From: Corinectria fuckeliana
Taxonomy: Eukaryota; Ascomycota; Sordariomycetes; Hypocreales; Nectriaceae
Reading direction: 5' to 3'
Assembly (NCBI GenBank): GCA_019137255.1
Contig: WPDH01000476.1
Coordinates: 1-64,000 of the forward strand
DNA: 64,000 nucleotides
The translations under genes and the position numbers were made by a program. Below the pieces are notes generated by a model. The model ran no database searches and had not been told where the DNA came from. It saw nothing but the letters and a program-made list of their open reading frames with translations. Positions 34,855 to 46,030 of this stretch are shown one piece after another; the first letter of the stretch is position 1, and every line of letters begins with the position of its first letter.

Positions 34855-37528
34855 GCATGCAAGTCTTCTGTTGAAGGGGTGTGGTGGAAACAGCAGCAAG
34901 TGACCGGCCAATCTTCAAGGACACGCTCATCATGGTCATCCTTTTTGCCACCCGGCCGAGGTGAGCTTACAACGGTCATGGATTAGCTACGGAGTTTAGG
35001 GTTTTGGAATTTTCGGTCTTTGGAATGACCCTGCAGAGGGGCTGATTTGCTGTGATGCTAGTCTGCATAAGACACATTCACAACCACATCACGGAAACGC
35101 GGCTACCACGACTAGGCCCACGACGGAGTGGCTGCTTACACAACACATTCTTGCACAAGGCGGAGGAAGGAAACTCGGATGTCTCGTTTTGGGAGGGGTA
35201 GCTAATAGGATGATGAGCTTAGTCCAGTCTGCTTTCTTCTCGTCGTCTTTCTTGTTTTTTTCTCCTGTCTTGTTCGGCAATGGTTGGCTCGGTGGGCTGT
35301 ATTTCGGTCGCTTAGGAATCTTAGGAATTGATGAATCATACCAACTGTACAGCCTTACATTGGGCCGACATCTCCTGTCCTTACGTAGTAGTCTCTCGTT
35401 AAAAGATAAGCAATCATGATCACCTGCCCCTGCTGTGCTTGATACCAAGAAAAGGTCTCATCCGTTGGGTGACGAGAATGACAAACCCCGATACGCGACG
35501 GAGTAGGTCTGCCTCTGGGATGTATAGCGCCTTGGAGAATTAGGCTGGACTCGACGTTGGAAGATAAGAGTAGCCGTGTCCTTTCCTGACCGGTGTAATT
35601 AGCCTGTCTGATGGTGTCGTAATAAACGGGATCTTCATGGCACTGGCGACTAGTCGCCAATAGGGAGGGCATCCATCAGTTGGGCAACACTGTGATGATC
35701 CGTAATAGAGATGGAGTCGTGACTAGTTGGCTGGCCTATCAATCCAAAACCCGTACACCGAGCTTAGAAACCAGCCGTGATAAACAACCATCAGAGCAGG
35801 CCGAAACGCTCAACCAGGTGGATTCTTGATACACGCTCCGTCCGATATCTGCGGAACACACAACGCACACCACCCCCCAACGGTTCTGGAGCGGAAACCG
35901 GTCAAGGCACTTGGCCCGTGAATAGCCTCCCCCCGCAAACGCCGACGCCGAAGCGCGGCGGTGGGCCGAGTAGTCTAATCGCTGACCGGTCAAGGCCTGG
36001 CTTCGGGCTAGCTCCGAAGAGAATTGCCGAAGCAGGCGGGAGGCGACGCGGCGCGTGACTTGGGCGGCAGGTCGTGTAACGAACGATGAAAGGGCCGGGT
36101 GCGGCTTCGTGGAAATTACAAAACGCCCGCCGTTGCTGACCTCCAAGGCGGTGTTTACGGGGGAGTAGATGACCTCATCTGGCGGGCTGAGCGTGTTGGT
36201 TAGATATCTGGCGGTGGGCGGATGGGTCGGGCCATCGCCCCGGGTCTGCTTACTTGGGTTTATTTCGAGATCAAGGCTCCTCACCGGGACGACACATCGG
36301 GGAGAGGGGTGTCCCGGGGGCAGAGGAATGCAACGCAAATCAAGGAAACGAGCAGAGGCATCCTGCTTGACCCGAGATCTATGCTGAGCTCGCTTCCGAA
36401 GGGGTCCTTGTTGGGATGGTGCGCAATGAACGGCCTCTGGAGAATGCACGGAGGATGATATATGGGAGTCGAAACAGCATCTGCTGCGTTAGGTTTGCCC
36501 TTATAATACCTTGCTGCCAAATCTCAGAGCAGGCTGATGGTGTCAAGAACCGAACACCCGAATCAAGTCGAACAAGTCCGGCCGTTGACGATCAACGCCT
36601 CGCACGGCACCAGGAACAGGCACACTTGTGCAAGGCTGGCGGTGACCTCACACAAGACTCGCCATACGACGTTCTCCTTCTCGTGTAGGCTCCAGGGGCC
36701 GCATGGAAGTTGGCTATCGCAGGATGGTGATGATCACGAAATGACGACAAGGGCTGATTGATGCTCCCACATGCTGCGGCGTTCCTTCTCGGTCTGCGCA
36801 GCGTGCATCTCGGGAACCACGTCGTCGGTGCTCTCAGTGCTCTGCTGGAGGGGCACCCTCTGTCGAACGTTCTGACCGGCTGCGGCGGGGGTTGGCAAAT
36901 GAGAGCGAGAACTGGGCGGGATGTTGCATGATCGCGAGCTCCCGCACAACCACCACGCACGAGGGCGGTGGGCGCGATGGTGCGTCGATCCCGTCACCAA
37001 GCAATTAAAACACTCGAGCTGAGAGCCATGCAGCTTTGCGGCCGGTGAGACAGCAATCGTTGCGAAGAATGAACCAACAGCGGAGTTTCTCAGAGCCTGG
37101 GGTCAGGCGGTTGACTTGCTGACGCAAGCCATGAAGCCACGCTTCAAGAGGATGGCTCCAGGAGTATGGGTGAGGCCGAGGCCTTTCTAGACCTGAATAT
37201 GAGGCTACACGACAGAGCAACGGGGGGGGAAAGGATATTCGTCTTGGCGCATTTTCGTTGGGCTGGAATGACTTCACGGTCAGGGTGCTTGGTGTTGAGC
37301 CCAAAGGAGGCTCCCGCCGATTACTGGACCGAGATGGTTATCACAGGACCAGCTTGCAGCCGATGGCATGAAGGCATCTAACCCGGCAGTTGAGCATGTT
37401 TGTAACCCGTAGCTCGAATTAGCCGCGCCAGGCGGTGAGGTTGTTGGTTGTTAACCTGACGACTGCACCCTGGCCACCTCTGTTGGTTGTCATACTCACC
37501 CGGCGGTGGTGATATCGTCCGGGTCCGA
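34855..37528. other. Gene-poor interval downstream of the FHA gene
   Basis: No supported gene. A 236-codon minus frame at 35739-36449 has no recognisable domain and an Arg/Pro/Ser-rich composition typical of chance frames in GC-rich DNA. The right end is the promoter of the small gene at 37664. Confidence 0.5.
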
Positions 37529-37535
37529 CTATATA
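37529..37535 (+). promoter_or_regulatory. TATA box of the small double-CxxC gene
   Basis: CTATATAAG lies 130 bp upstream of the ATG at 37664. The leader between them is A/C-rich with CAAACAAACC and ACACAGCTC, typical of well-expressed fungal genes. Confidence 0.65.
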
Positions 37536-37663
37536 AGTTAGCAGCCAACCCTCGTGGTTATTTTCAACTGGAGCAAACAAACCTCAACGACTCGACACCT
37601 ATACAGTCTTCAAAACAATCTTACCCGAGCATCATCTCACACAGCTCTACAATCTTCCTAGCA

Positions 37664-37998
37664 ATGAGCACCCCGATATCTGCCTACGACTTTGACAACC
37701 AAGGCATGACATGGATCACCTGTGATCTATGTAGCGGTTCCTTCCAGCGTCAATCGTGAGTCCGCGCCCAAGATACTACCCTTTCATCTTTCAGTGTGTT
37801 GAGAGAGATATCCTTAGTCAAAGATGCGCTCTCTGCGAGGGTACCAAGCTTCGCAGGGTGTCCTACGACTACCTCGTCAAGGCGTCGGCTCCGCCGCAAG
37901 ACTCTCGCGGGGGCAAACCTTGTGTGTCTCGGAAGGATAAACGTGACCATGGCCATGGACCGGCCAGTGGACACGGGGTCCGCAACCGTCGTTCGTAA
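37664..37998 (+). CDS. Small double-CxxC (zinc-ribbon-like) protein, two exons
   Basis: Exon 1 (37664-37755) encodes MSTPISAYDFDNQGMTWITC and DLCSGSFQRQ. Exon 2 (37806-37998) encodes DILSQRCALCEGTKLRRVSY, DYLVKASAPPQDSRGG and a basic Gly/His-rich end. The 50 nt intron uses donor GTGAGT at 37756 and the AG at 37804-37805. The stronger-looking TTTCAG at 37794 would make a 39 nt intron and shift exon 2 into another open frame ending at 38032. With the chosen acceptor the protein is 94 aa, with paired CDLC and CALC motifs that could bind one zinc ion. Function unknown. A clear TATA box and leader support a real gene. Coding-like debris continues beyond the stop, so the gene could be longer or partly decayed. 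Confidence 0.5.
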
Positions 37999-39784
37999 CT
38001 TTCTGGCCCGCAGTTCTCAACCGATACCATGAGTATGCCCGGAATTTTGTAAATGTCTTCCCCCAGTACATGATTAAGAGGGGTTAGCCATTCGTGGCTA
38101 CAAGTCTGCGACTCTAGACACCGTATTTTTCGGTGGTTTCATTTCAGTCTCTCACTCAATATTAGGTGGATGTTGTGGCAGTTGTGTCCTGTACAGACCT
38201 GGCCGTCAAGATGAATCGCAAGGTCCACCCATTCCGTCAGGGTCCCGATGGTTACAAGGGTATTGGTTTCATGTTAGATAGTCGTTCGTTCTATCAGAGT
38301 ATTAGATGATATGCTTGAAACGCTGCTGTGTAAGATGCTCCCGTGTTCGTGAAGTTGTTGCGTCCAAGGATCGCTCGGTACGGCGACAAGTCTTGACCGA
38401 CTCAAGTCTATCGTCCTAACCTTCAGTGAGGATTTCAGCCAGTCGGAAGTCTGATCAATACGTACTGAAGCCATAACTAGACAGTAAAGCTTCATCCACG
38501 CAAGATGGTTCGATTTCGACGCACAAGGCGGACAAAGCTCTTCCAAGGCCCTGACGCGTTTTCGGGCATCCCCGAAACTTCTCGGGCCCTAAAAGTTGTG
38601 GCAGGATTAATGCGGTGTCACAAAGCCCAACTTGGGTCCCTAGCAGCATCGTCGTAGATCACTGAATGCGCGGTCAAACACCGTCCAGTGCCTCCTTTCG
38701 AAGGTGGCCACACTAGTGGCGGTGCACTTCTCTGTGATTCAGTGTAAGAGACGCCGGCAGCCGCTCTGACTCGACGAGTCCCTTCCTTTGTCCAATCGCT
38801 GTCGGTTCCATTGGGAGGTTCCCGCATGACTAGGTGCGTTTGTGTCAGTCAAGAGCAGCGATGGTTGGCTGCTGCTCTGACTCGTGCAGGGGCTTGGTCA
38901 ACTCCACGGCAGATGGCATGTTCAGACAACATCGAACGGTATATTGCATGCGCCGGAAACCGAAAATCAGGCAAAGTCGGCGGGTGGTCCAGGTGGTACA
39001 CATGGCTGCTCTCATTGTTGGTAGACTGGAACTCGAAACACATGCGCCTATCCGGAGTTGTGTAGGTAACCGAATGACTGCAACAAGCTCCTAGCCAATC
39101 TTCCGTATACTTTCGGAGAGCCTAGGGTCTTGGGTTGTGTCTACTCTCAGGAGTCATATCCGTCTCGCGCTAACTGGCCGTCCACGAACCTCTTGTCAAA
39201 GGCCAGCAAGCGGACAACACTTGTAGCCAGCGCACCATTACCATCGGTTTCAACTTCGGTTTCAGGAGTTGGGCCGGGACGGCAGACGGTCAGACAGAGT
39301 GCACGACACCACCAATGCTGATTTGCTGATGTCGTTGGACCATCACATCACCGTGCGGTATGTAGCCGGGCGGGTCCGGTAGTCAAGCCACCAGAATTGA
39401 GGATGCTCGACATCACAACCAGACGGGAAGATAGGTAATTCTCCTAGAAGCCCAGAATCAGGAGATGCCGTGAGTGATCTGAAGTCGGATCTGCTTTAGT
39501 ACAGAATTTGAAGCAGATGTGGCCGGTTGCTTGCCTGCTTGACAAGTGGTCGGAGGAAGTTTGCCCCACTCCGGCTAGTTTCCCGGATTCTAGCATAACC
39601 CGCTTACTGAGATCCCCGATACTGGCTTGTGGTGGCCGAATTTAGGAACGGGAGCTACCTCGTTCGCATCAGCTTGCCGACTACCAGGTCCCTAGAGGAC
39701 CTCGTGACAGTCTTCCCTCCACCATCCGCGTCCCTCCATTCTACCATGAGCTGAAGTCCCAGCGACTGAACTACCGCCTTCACC
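37999..39784. other. Interval with scattered coding-like fragments, no intact gene
   Basis: Fragments at about 38000-38085 (LNRYHEYARNFVNVFPQYMI) and 38165-38275 (VVAVVSCTDLAVKMNRKVHP, then FRQGPDGYKGIGFM) look protein-like but lie in different frames separated by stops. The rest shows no gene; the right end is the LST8 promoter. Confidence 0.45.
38000..38276 (+). pseudogene. Possible decayed exons downstream of the small CxxC gene
   Basis: Two protein-like segments, YHEYARNFVNVFPQYMIKRG followed by a stop, and DVVAVVSCTDLAVKMNRKVH running into PFRQGPDGYKGIGFML, lie about 80 bp apart in different frames. I cannot name a family. They may be the disrupted C-terminal part of the preceding gene or an independent relic. 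Confidence 0.3.
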
Positions 39785-40910
39785 ATGTCTGTCATTCTCT
39801 GCACAGGTAAGTTGCGACCGCCCCGGCTACAGCTTCTCCCCCCACCCAAACTAACCTTGGTTGCAGCTGGATACGACCACACAATCAGGTTCGATGCGAC
39901 GCGCCCGCCGAGCTGAGGCCTCGTTGCTAACATGTTCGTTCTCGCAGATTCTGGGAGGCCCTGTCCGGAATCTGCTCCCGCACCATCCAGCATCCGGATT
40001 CCCAGGTCAATCGCCTATGCATCTCCCCTGATAAGCGCTACCTCGCTGCCGCGGGGCACCACACCGTCAAGCTCTACGACATCAAGTCGACGAACCCGAA
40101 CCCGCTGCTGACGTTCGAGGGCCACACGGGCAACATCACCGGCGTCGCCTTCCACTGCGAGGGCAAGTGGATGGTCACGAGCTCCGAGGACGGCACCGTC
40201 AAGATCTGGGAGACGCGGACTGGAACCATCCAGCGGAGCTACAACCACGGTTGCCCAGCGAACGATGTGGTGATTCACCCCAACCAGGGCGAGATCATCA
40301 GCTGCGACCGCTCGGGCAGTGTCAGGGTGTGGGACTTGGCGGAGAATAACTGCTCGCACGAGCTCATCCCCGAGGAAGACGTCTCAGTGTCCAGCGTGAC
40401 GGTCGCTAGCGACGGATCCTTACTCTGCGCTGCAAACAACGCTGTAGGTGCTATTCCGCTATGGACCCAGGCCTCGGACTAATTGACACCTTCCAGGGCA
40501 ATGTCTTTGTGTGGAACCTCATCCAGAGCTTCGACCGCACCCAGCTGGTGCCCGTGACGCATTTCAGCGCCCACAAAGAGTACATCACGCGAATCCTCCT
40601 TTCTCCAGATGTCAAGAAGCTGGCGACCTGCAGCGCAGACCACACGGCCAAGATCTGGGAAGTCAAGAACGTCGAGCCCTCCCCCGACCAGGAGCCCCGG
40701 CCTTATCCGCTCGAGGCAACCCTGACGGGCCACCAGCGCTGGGTCTGGGACTGCGCATTCAGTGCCGACTCGGCGTACCTAGTGACGGCCTGCTCGGACC
40801 ACTACGCGCGGCTGTGGGAGCTTCACAGCCAACAAATCATACGCCAGTACAACGGACACCATAGGGGGGCAGTTTGCGTGGCGCTCAATGATTATTCGGA
40901 GACACGATGA
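39785..40910 (+). CDS. LST8: LST8, WD40 subunit of the TOR complexes, four exons
   Basis: Stabilises the TOR kinase domain in TORC1 and TORC2, linking nitrogen and growth signals. Exons 39785-39806, 39867-39888, 39948-40443 and 40497-40910 encode 317 aa, the usual LST8 length. The protein starts MSVILCTAGYDHTIRFWEAL and is built of WD40 repeats: NRLCISPDKRYLAAAGHHTV, GHTGNITGVAFHCEGKWMVT, VTSSEDGTVKIWETR, PNQGEIISCDRSGSVRVWDL, AHKEYITRILLSPDVKKLAT, CSADHTAKIWEV, GHQRWVWDCAFSADSAYLVT and the final GHHRGAVCVALND. The first two exons are each 22 nt, so the first WD repeat is split by two introns (60 and 59 nt). Oriented toward Con-6 with 293 bp between stops. Confidence 0.95.
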
Positions 40911-41203
40911 TAGCATGAAGTAAAATCTTCACGAGGCAAAATATCTAAACAAGGTATTTGGTCAGGGAGATGATGGACTAAAGTGGCATGGCGTTCAGTG
41001 GAGCAACTGCTTTAGGGATTGAATTTGTCAAGCATCATTGTGAGCCATGGCCCTGAACTGTGCATTTTGTACATATCACACCGTTCATCGATCAAGGCTA
41101 TGTTCAAAAATTACGTTCACTTCAGAGTGGTGTGCAGAAGAATTGATACAATGCTTGATTTCTAGACTTGATTGTCTCAGCACACTATTTCATAATCCAG
41201 CAT

Positions 41204-41561
41204 TTAAGCATCCAAGCCATCCAGGCGCTGCTTAGCAGACTCCTTCGCTTCCTCTGAAACGTTGGGATTCTTGATAGCCCTACTAATGGTCAGTATTCGT
41301 GAGAAGTTGGTAGTGGATGGTGACATACGCCTTCAGGCCGCCAGCAACGTTGCCGGGATTCTTGTCACCGGTCTCAGAAGAATCGTTGGCTGTGTGAAGT
41401 GTCAAAGCGGCAACTAGCAAATGAAGAAGAGTATTGGACATACTGTCACGGCCTTCGAATTCGTTCTCGAGGACAGCCTTGGAGTGCTCCTTCGACTCCT
41501 CGGAGGTGTTAGGGTTCTTGAGGTTAGCCTTGTGGCCGCCGGCGATCTGAGCGTCAGACAT
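41204..41561 (-). CDS. con-6: Con-6 family conidiation protein, three exons
   Basis: Exons 41444-41561, 41329-41389 and 41204-41279 join to 84 aa. The protein contains two copies of the Con-6 repeat: GGHKANLKNPNTSEESKEHS and GGLKAAIKNPNVSEEAKESA, each followed by K-x-x-L or similar. In Neurospora con-6 is strongly induced during conidiation and stress; the protein is small, hydrophilic and of unknown biochemical role. Introns are 54 and 49 nt with GTATGT donors. A TATA sequence lies about 140 bp upstream of the ATG, fitting a strongly inducible gene. Confidence 0.9.
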
Positions 41562-41698
41562 GATGATGGACGATGGAATCGAGAGTGTTGATGTGGGTTG
41601 AGTTGGTCGTTGATGGAGCTGGAAAATTATTGCTTGAGGAGGCTTGGAAGTGTAGTGGGTGGTGATGGTTTTAGGAAGTGAGGGACGTTGATGTCCTC

Positions 41699-41709
41699 TT
41701 ATATATATT
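41699..41709 (-). promoter_or_regulatory. TATA box of the Con-6 gene
   Basis: On the minus strand the sequence reads AATATATATAAGAGG about 140 bp upstream of the Con-6 ATG. It is the only clear TATA element in that promoter. Confidence 0.7.
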
Positions 41710-42067
41710 TCATTGTGCACATTTCCTGGCAAGCTCGACAGGCAACAGCCTTGACATATGACTTCATCGACGCAATCGATGACCGCGTCGATGTACCAAC
41801 GGGCAGTCGCTTGTCACTTAAACATCAAAAAGTAGATGACAAGGATAGTAGTTCTCCACATTATTCACGTATATACCCTTCCCGGAGTAAAACTTGCGGT
41901 CACTGACCCTGTCGTCATTATCGCGCACCGCAACGCCACCTGATCCCCCGCCAGCATTCGTAGACTTGGTTGTGATCGATCCCGGTGCCTAGGTCCAGTT
42001 TCTGAATCGGGCAAGAAGCATCAAGAATTGGGATTTCGGGCCGCAGGTCTAGCGATTCGAGGAAGCA

Positions 42068-42441
42068 CTAGGCTAGAGCAGTGAGAAACGCCGGGATCAA
42101 TAGCCAAGGTACTGTAGTGAGTATTTCCTCAGCAAAATCAGATGCAGATAAAGGGTCGAAGACGACATTGCACTCCATCGATGGCTTTGTGAATTCCCTC
42201 GCCAACCTAAGCGTTGGTCGCAGGGCCCTCCCAGATCCCCTGTCACGCAAATATCGGGGTTGTGACGAATTATCCATTTGCCAATACATGCCGAAAACAC
42301 TTATTTCGACGATCAGTGACTTGCCTCTTGCACGGAACTCCCACGCCCTGACTACTGAGGCGGCTGCCAAAAGAAAAACGCCGGTGAAGGCGGGCAGTCG
42401 CAGATCGTCCTTGTCTATGACATCAATCCGTCAGAGTTTAG
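42068..42441 (-). pseudogene. Possible orphan exon or relic, membrane-like end
   Basis: A minus frame reads VIDKDDLRLPAFTGVFLLAA and ASVVRAWEFRARGKSLIVEI, and ends DFAEEILTTVPWLLIPAFLT then ALA and a stop. It has hydrophobic segments but no ATG start and no recognised family. It may be chance, or the last exon of a lost gene. Confidence 0.3.
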
Positions 42442-43524
42442 TGGGATGATGAGTCTCATCCGTCTAGGTAAACAACGTGAATCAAACATATGAGAGAACA
42501 AGAGAAAAATTAACGAGTTGTACATGTCCAGGCTTAGGCATTGATGGAGGTATTCAGGGTGAATCGGGATAGGAGAAACGAAGGACAAGACGAACGATTG
42601 TACATGTCCGAGTGTGGTAGTGATGACCCATACCCGGCTAAAGTGTGTGCAGGGCAACCTGCACGTGTACTAGAGTGAGGAGAACTCGGTCAGCTTGACT
42701 GAAGAAGCTTGTGCAAGCGGGTTTACCGATTGCCTCGGGATGCTAGATATGTCGCAACATGCCGTACTACATACGGACGGAGCGTGCAGTCAAGGGGAAG
42801 AAGCAATCGCGGATCCAGCCATCGTACGTTATCCCGGCTTCTCACGGCCTCGCCTTACAGACGCACCGTCGAGGGGCTAGCTGAGGGCCTCGTCAGCCCA
42901 GCTAAAGAAGAAACTATCCCACCGGAGCCTGAGTCGTGGTCATCACCTCGAGTCGTCATGCGCGTGTCGGACAAGTCAAGCTAGGAGCCTTGCGACGGTC
43001 TCATCCGCACAAACCTCAACCGGGGTCGAGGCGAGTCGTCTACCTACCATGTACTGCTGCTACGTACTACGCAGACGGGGGGACTCACGACTCAGACAAC
43101 GACGCCAACATGTCTGACACCCAAGACGCCAAACGGAGGGAGGCCAACCAAGGAGGCGAACGAGCCGGCGGATTGGCGGCAGACGGCGTACGAGATAGTG
43201 GTTGGACAGATGTCGTCTGGAGCTCAAGACGGGGGGGAGAAAAGCCAAAGGCCACAGACCCGTGTCCAGCTGAGCAGGGGTCGCGGATGAAACCCCTGAT
43301 TTACAAGAAACATCCTGGCCAGCGACTTGGGATGCATTGGCGTTGGACGCGGTAGTATGGAAAGACAGGACGGAGCCTTAGTGCGGGTAGAGTAGAGTAG
43401 CGGGATGCGGCTACCACGCGGCGTGTGGGGAGACGCGATGAGCTCCGAACAAGACTGTGGCAGGGGCCGTCGTTCTAACTCTTTATAGGGGCTTGAGCCG
43501 CCGAGTAGCCTGTGCCTCTCACTA

Positions 43525-43527
<3 letters not shown>

Positions 43528-43556
<29 letters not shown>

Positions 43557-43580
43557 NNCAAGGGGCCCCCCCCCCCCCCC
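43528..43580. other. Poly-C tract flanking a 2-N assembly gap
   Basis: About 29 Cs precede NN at 43557-43558 and about 15 more follow CAAGGGG. The flanks both read GGGGCC followed by Cs. The true length is unknown; the tract is probably a homopolymer that defeated assembly. Confidence 0.9.
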
Positions 43581-43906
43581 ATTCTAGATGGAAGCTGAGG
43601 CTGTGCACCTCTCCCGCCGCCAGCCACCGTCTGCGCCTCAACCTCCAATAATAGCACGCGATGAGGCACTGGGAGCCCATGGCGTCGGTTCTCCGATGGA
43701 TTGGATCCATCCCACACTTCCAAACCTGGCATCTGCACACACATCCACTCACACACCAACACCCTACCACGGACAACTTCACTTTCCCGCTGGCCCTGCA
43801 AGGCTGTCCCGCTCAACGCACGAGCCGCCGGTTCTCTAGACCTAGACCTGCCCTAGCTTAGTCCAACCCAACAGCTGGACACACACACCTCCCCCTCACC
43901 TGGGCA

Positions 43907-44526
43907 ATGGCCGTCCAAGACAAGCCCCCCGTCTTCAACTACGTCCTGAGCTTCGTCCTCGTCGGCCTCGCGTGGGGCTTCACCACCCCCTTCATCCGCC
44001 GGGCCGCCCGGACGCACGCCCCGCCCGCCCACCCAGTCCTCGACAGCCCCGCCGTCAAGGCCAGTTGGCTCCGGACCAAGCTGTACGGCGCCCTGTTCGC
44101 CGTGGTCGACCTGCTGAGGAACCCGCGGTACGCCGTCCCGTTGGTCCTCAACTTGTCCGGGAGCGTTTGGTTCTTCCTGCTCATCGGGCAGGCCGGTGAG
44201 TCCGTTCCTTGACCCTCGCATCGGTTCTCTTGATCACGTCGTGGGGGAGTTGGTATCAAAGCTGGGCTGTCGGTTTGCTGACGGACGACCACCGCTCCCT
44301 CCACAGAACTAAGCTTGACGGTCCCCATCGTAAACACGCTGGCTTTCCTCTTCACCGTCGTCGGCGAGTGGTACGTCGAGGGCAAGGTCATCAGCAGAGG
44401 TAAGCGTGGCTCCATCCAGCTCGTACACGACGCTCCTTCTAAACGTTTCCCCCCCACGCAGACACCGGCATTGGGATGGGTTTGATGTTGGCCGGTATTG
44501 CCTTGTGCGTACAGAGCAAGGCTTGA
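43907..44526 (+). CDS. TMEM234-like four-TM membrane protein, three exons
   Basis: Exons 43907-44195, 44307-44399 and 44462-44526 encode 148 aa. Four hydrophobic segments are visible: FNYVLSFVLVGLAWGFTTPF, AVPLVLNLSGSVWFFLLIGQ, LTVPIVNTLAFLFTVVGEWY and GIGMGLMLAGIALCV. The family-typical WG.T.PF.RR near the N-terminus, NLSGS..FF in TM2 and G.GM.L...G..LC at the end match the TMEM234 group, distant relatives of the drug/metabolite transporter fold. The cellular role in fungi is unknown. Introns are 111 and 62 nt, with GTGAGT and GTAAGC donors. Confidence 0.8.
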
Positions 44527-45204
44527 ATAGAACAGAGTGGCTTGCCACATCCATGTACAATAGCCGATGATATGCATACATACATGTCCACACCGTTCCT
44601 TCAGATTGGTTCTCGGCAGTCGTCTTCATGGACGATATCTAGATCCAACACCAGCCTACCGTTTCAAATACAGTAACAAGCGCAGCCTTTCTTTCCAAGT
44701 TATGCCTCAGATTCCGATTCAGATCTTCACGTTTCATAGACCAGATGTCGAAAATTACTTGTTCGAGTATTCTGCACCTGGCAGATTCGTATTAGATGGA
44801 TCCCAGCTCCACCACGCTCAGAGTCAACCAAGAAACCCTCCCAACTCCGTGGCAAAATCCTCATCTATGAATGAATGCCCATGCCAGGGCCCCATGCCAA
44901 AACCCTATCCAGAAAGAAGAAGAAAGAAAAAGAAAAGGCCGGGAATAATGCCGCCTAGCCATACAAAAAAAAAAAGGGAAGAAAAATAGATGAAGGGAAG
45001 AAGGAAAAGTTCCTTGCTTGTATTTTCCCATTTCGCTGGGGCCTTTCTTTTCCCAGCTCCGTCCCATTCGTTGTTTGCGGCCGTGAGCTTCGTGTCGATT
45101 CGTAGACGATCAAAAACAAATGTCGTGGCTCGCTTTGCTCGTTCCTTGAAAGGTGCTTGCTTCGAGTTCGCCGGTCTCTCTCTTTCTTTCTTTCTATTTC
45201 CCCC
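44527..45204. other. Convergent intergenic region
   Basis: Lies between the convergent TMEM234-like gene and the gene at 45205-46030. An A-rich stretch at about 44920-45000 may hold 3'-end signals for one or both. No gene seen. Confidence 0.55.
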
Positions 45205-46030
45205 TTATTGCTGGCGCGCTCGCAGCCAGCCAAGCACGCTCCGGAGGCTGGGGTCTTCGGCCGTCCAGCGGCCCATGTTGATGTCCGAGGTCTGGAGCTC
45301 GGTGTAGATGACTTGGTCGGTGATTGCTGCCAGCTCCTGGGTTTGCACATGTTAGCCAAGGTGTTGTCTACGGGGCATTGCCCTTCGGGGAGGGACGGGC
45401 TTGTCCGTACCACTCGGAGCTGGCGGTCGCATGCCCGCAGCTGAGACTCGGTCTTGGAGGGTGATCGGCCCGCCATCAGAGCTTGGTTGCGGTACTCGAT
45501 CCATCGCTGCGCCGCTGCCTGGCGGAGGTAGATCTTCTGTCCCTCGTGCCGTCTTGCGTAGGCGTCCAGAAGAACCCTTGTTTGGCGTTTCGTTAGCCCG
45601 TTCCATCCGCATCCCCTCGCACGAATCGACGGCGGAAAGGAAAGGGAAAAAAAACATACTGCTTCAGCTCAGCCTTGTACTGCTCATCCTCGCCGCCGAC
45701 AGCGCTGGGCACGCTCGTGTCTGCGGCACATTCCAGAATGTGCTGTCCATCCAGTGAACATTGGCGCAGCGCGGCCCAGCCCTCGGTGTAGTATTCCCCT
45801 GGGTCCTGGGGGTCGACGGGAGCCGCGGCGATGTAGTACTGCAGCGTTCGGAAATCGGAGAGAACCTCAGCAACCCGTGCTGTGCGATACTCGTTGTCTA
45901 ATCGGGGGGGAGGGGCAGAAGCGCGTTAGTCATTGGGAGGTCCCAGCGGGGCGGTAGTGACATGATGAAGACCCCAGTCGATGTCCTAGGGGGGAGGTGT
46001 TTGTGGTGAAGAATACATACAACCGTCCAT
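45205..46030 (-). CDS. Unidentified helical protein, four exons
   Basis: Exons 46021-46030, 45660-45897, 45411-45576 and 45205-45336 join to 181 aa. The first exon is only 10 nt (Met-Asp-Gly plus one base). The protein reads MDGYNEYRTARVAEVLSDFR, TLQYYIAAAPVDPQDPGEYY, EGWAALRQCSLDGQHILECA, YKAELKQVLLDAYARRHEGQ, KIYLRQAAAQRWIEYRNQAL, and ends SLRSVLGWLRARQQ. It looks fully helical with no membrane segment or zinc motif. All introns (123, 83 and 74 nt) are GT-AG and preserve frame, which supports a real gene. I do not recognise the family. Confidence 0.75.

Larger units (their letters stand above)
41562..43906. other. Interval between Con-6 and TMEM234-like gene, includes a gap
   Basis: No intact gene. 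A minus-strand protein-like fragment lies at about 42068-42441. A poly-C tract with two Ns lies at 43528-43580. The last part is the TMEM234-like promoter. Confidence 0.5.

Noticed and set aside
35739..36449. 236-codon minus-strand open frame
   Set aside because: No domain, no plausible splice structure, Arg/Pro/Ser-rich composition, and several overlapping frames on both strands in the same GC-rich stretch.
39655..39993. Minus frame containing GLQLMVEWRDADGG, resembling the VGLQLE repeat
   Set aside because: It is the antisense of the LST8 leader and first exons, and the surrounding nucleotides do not match the repeat boxes.
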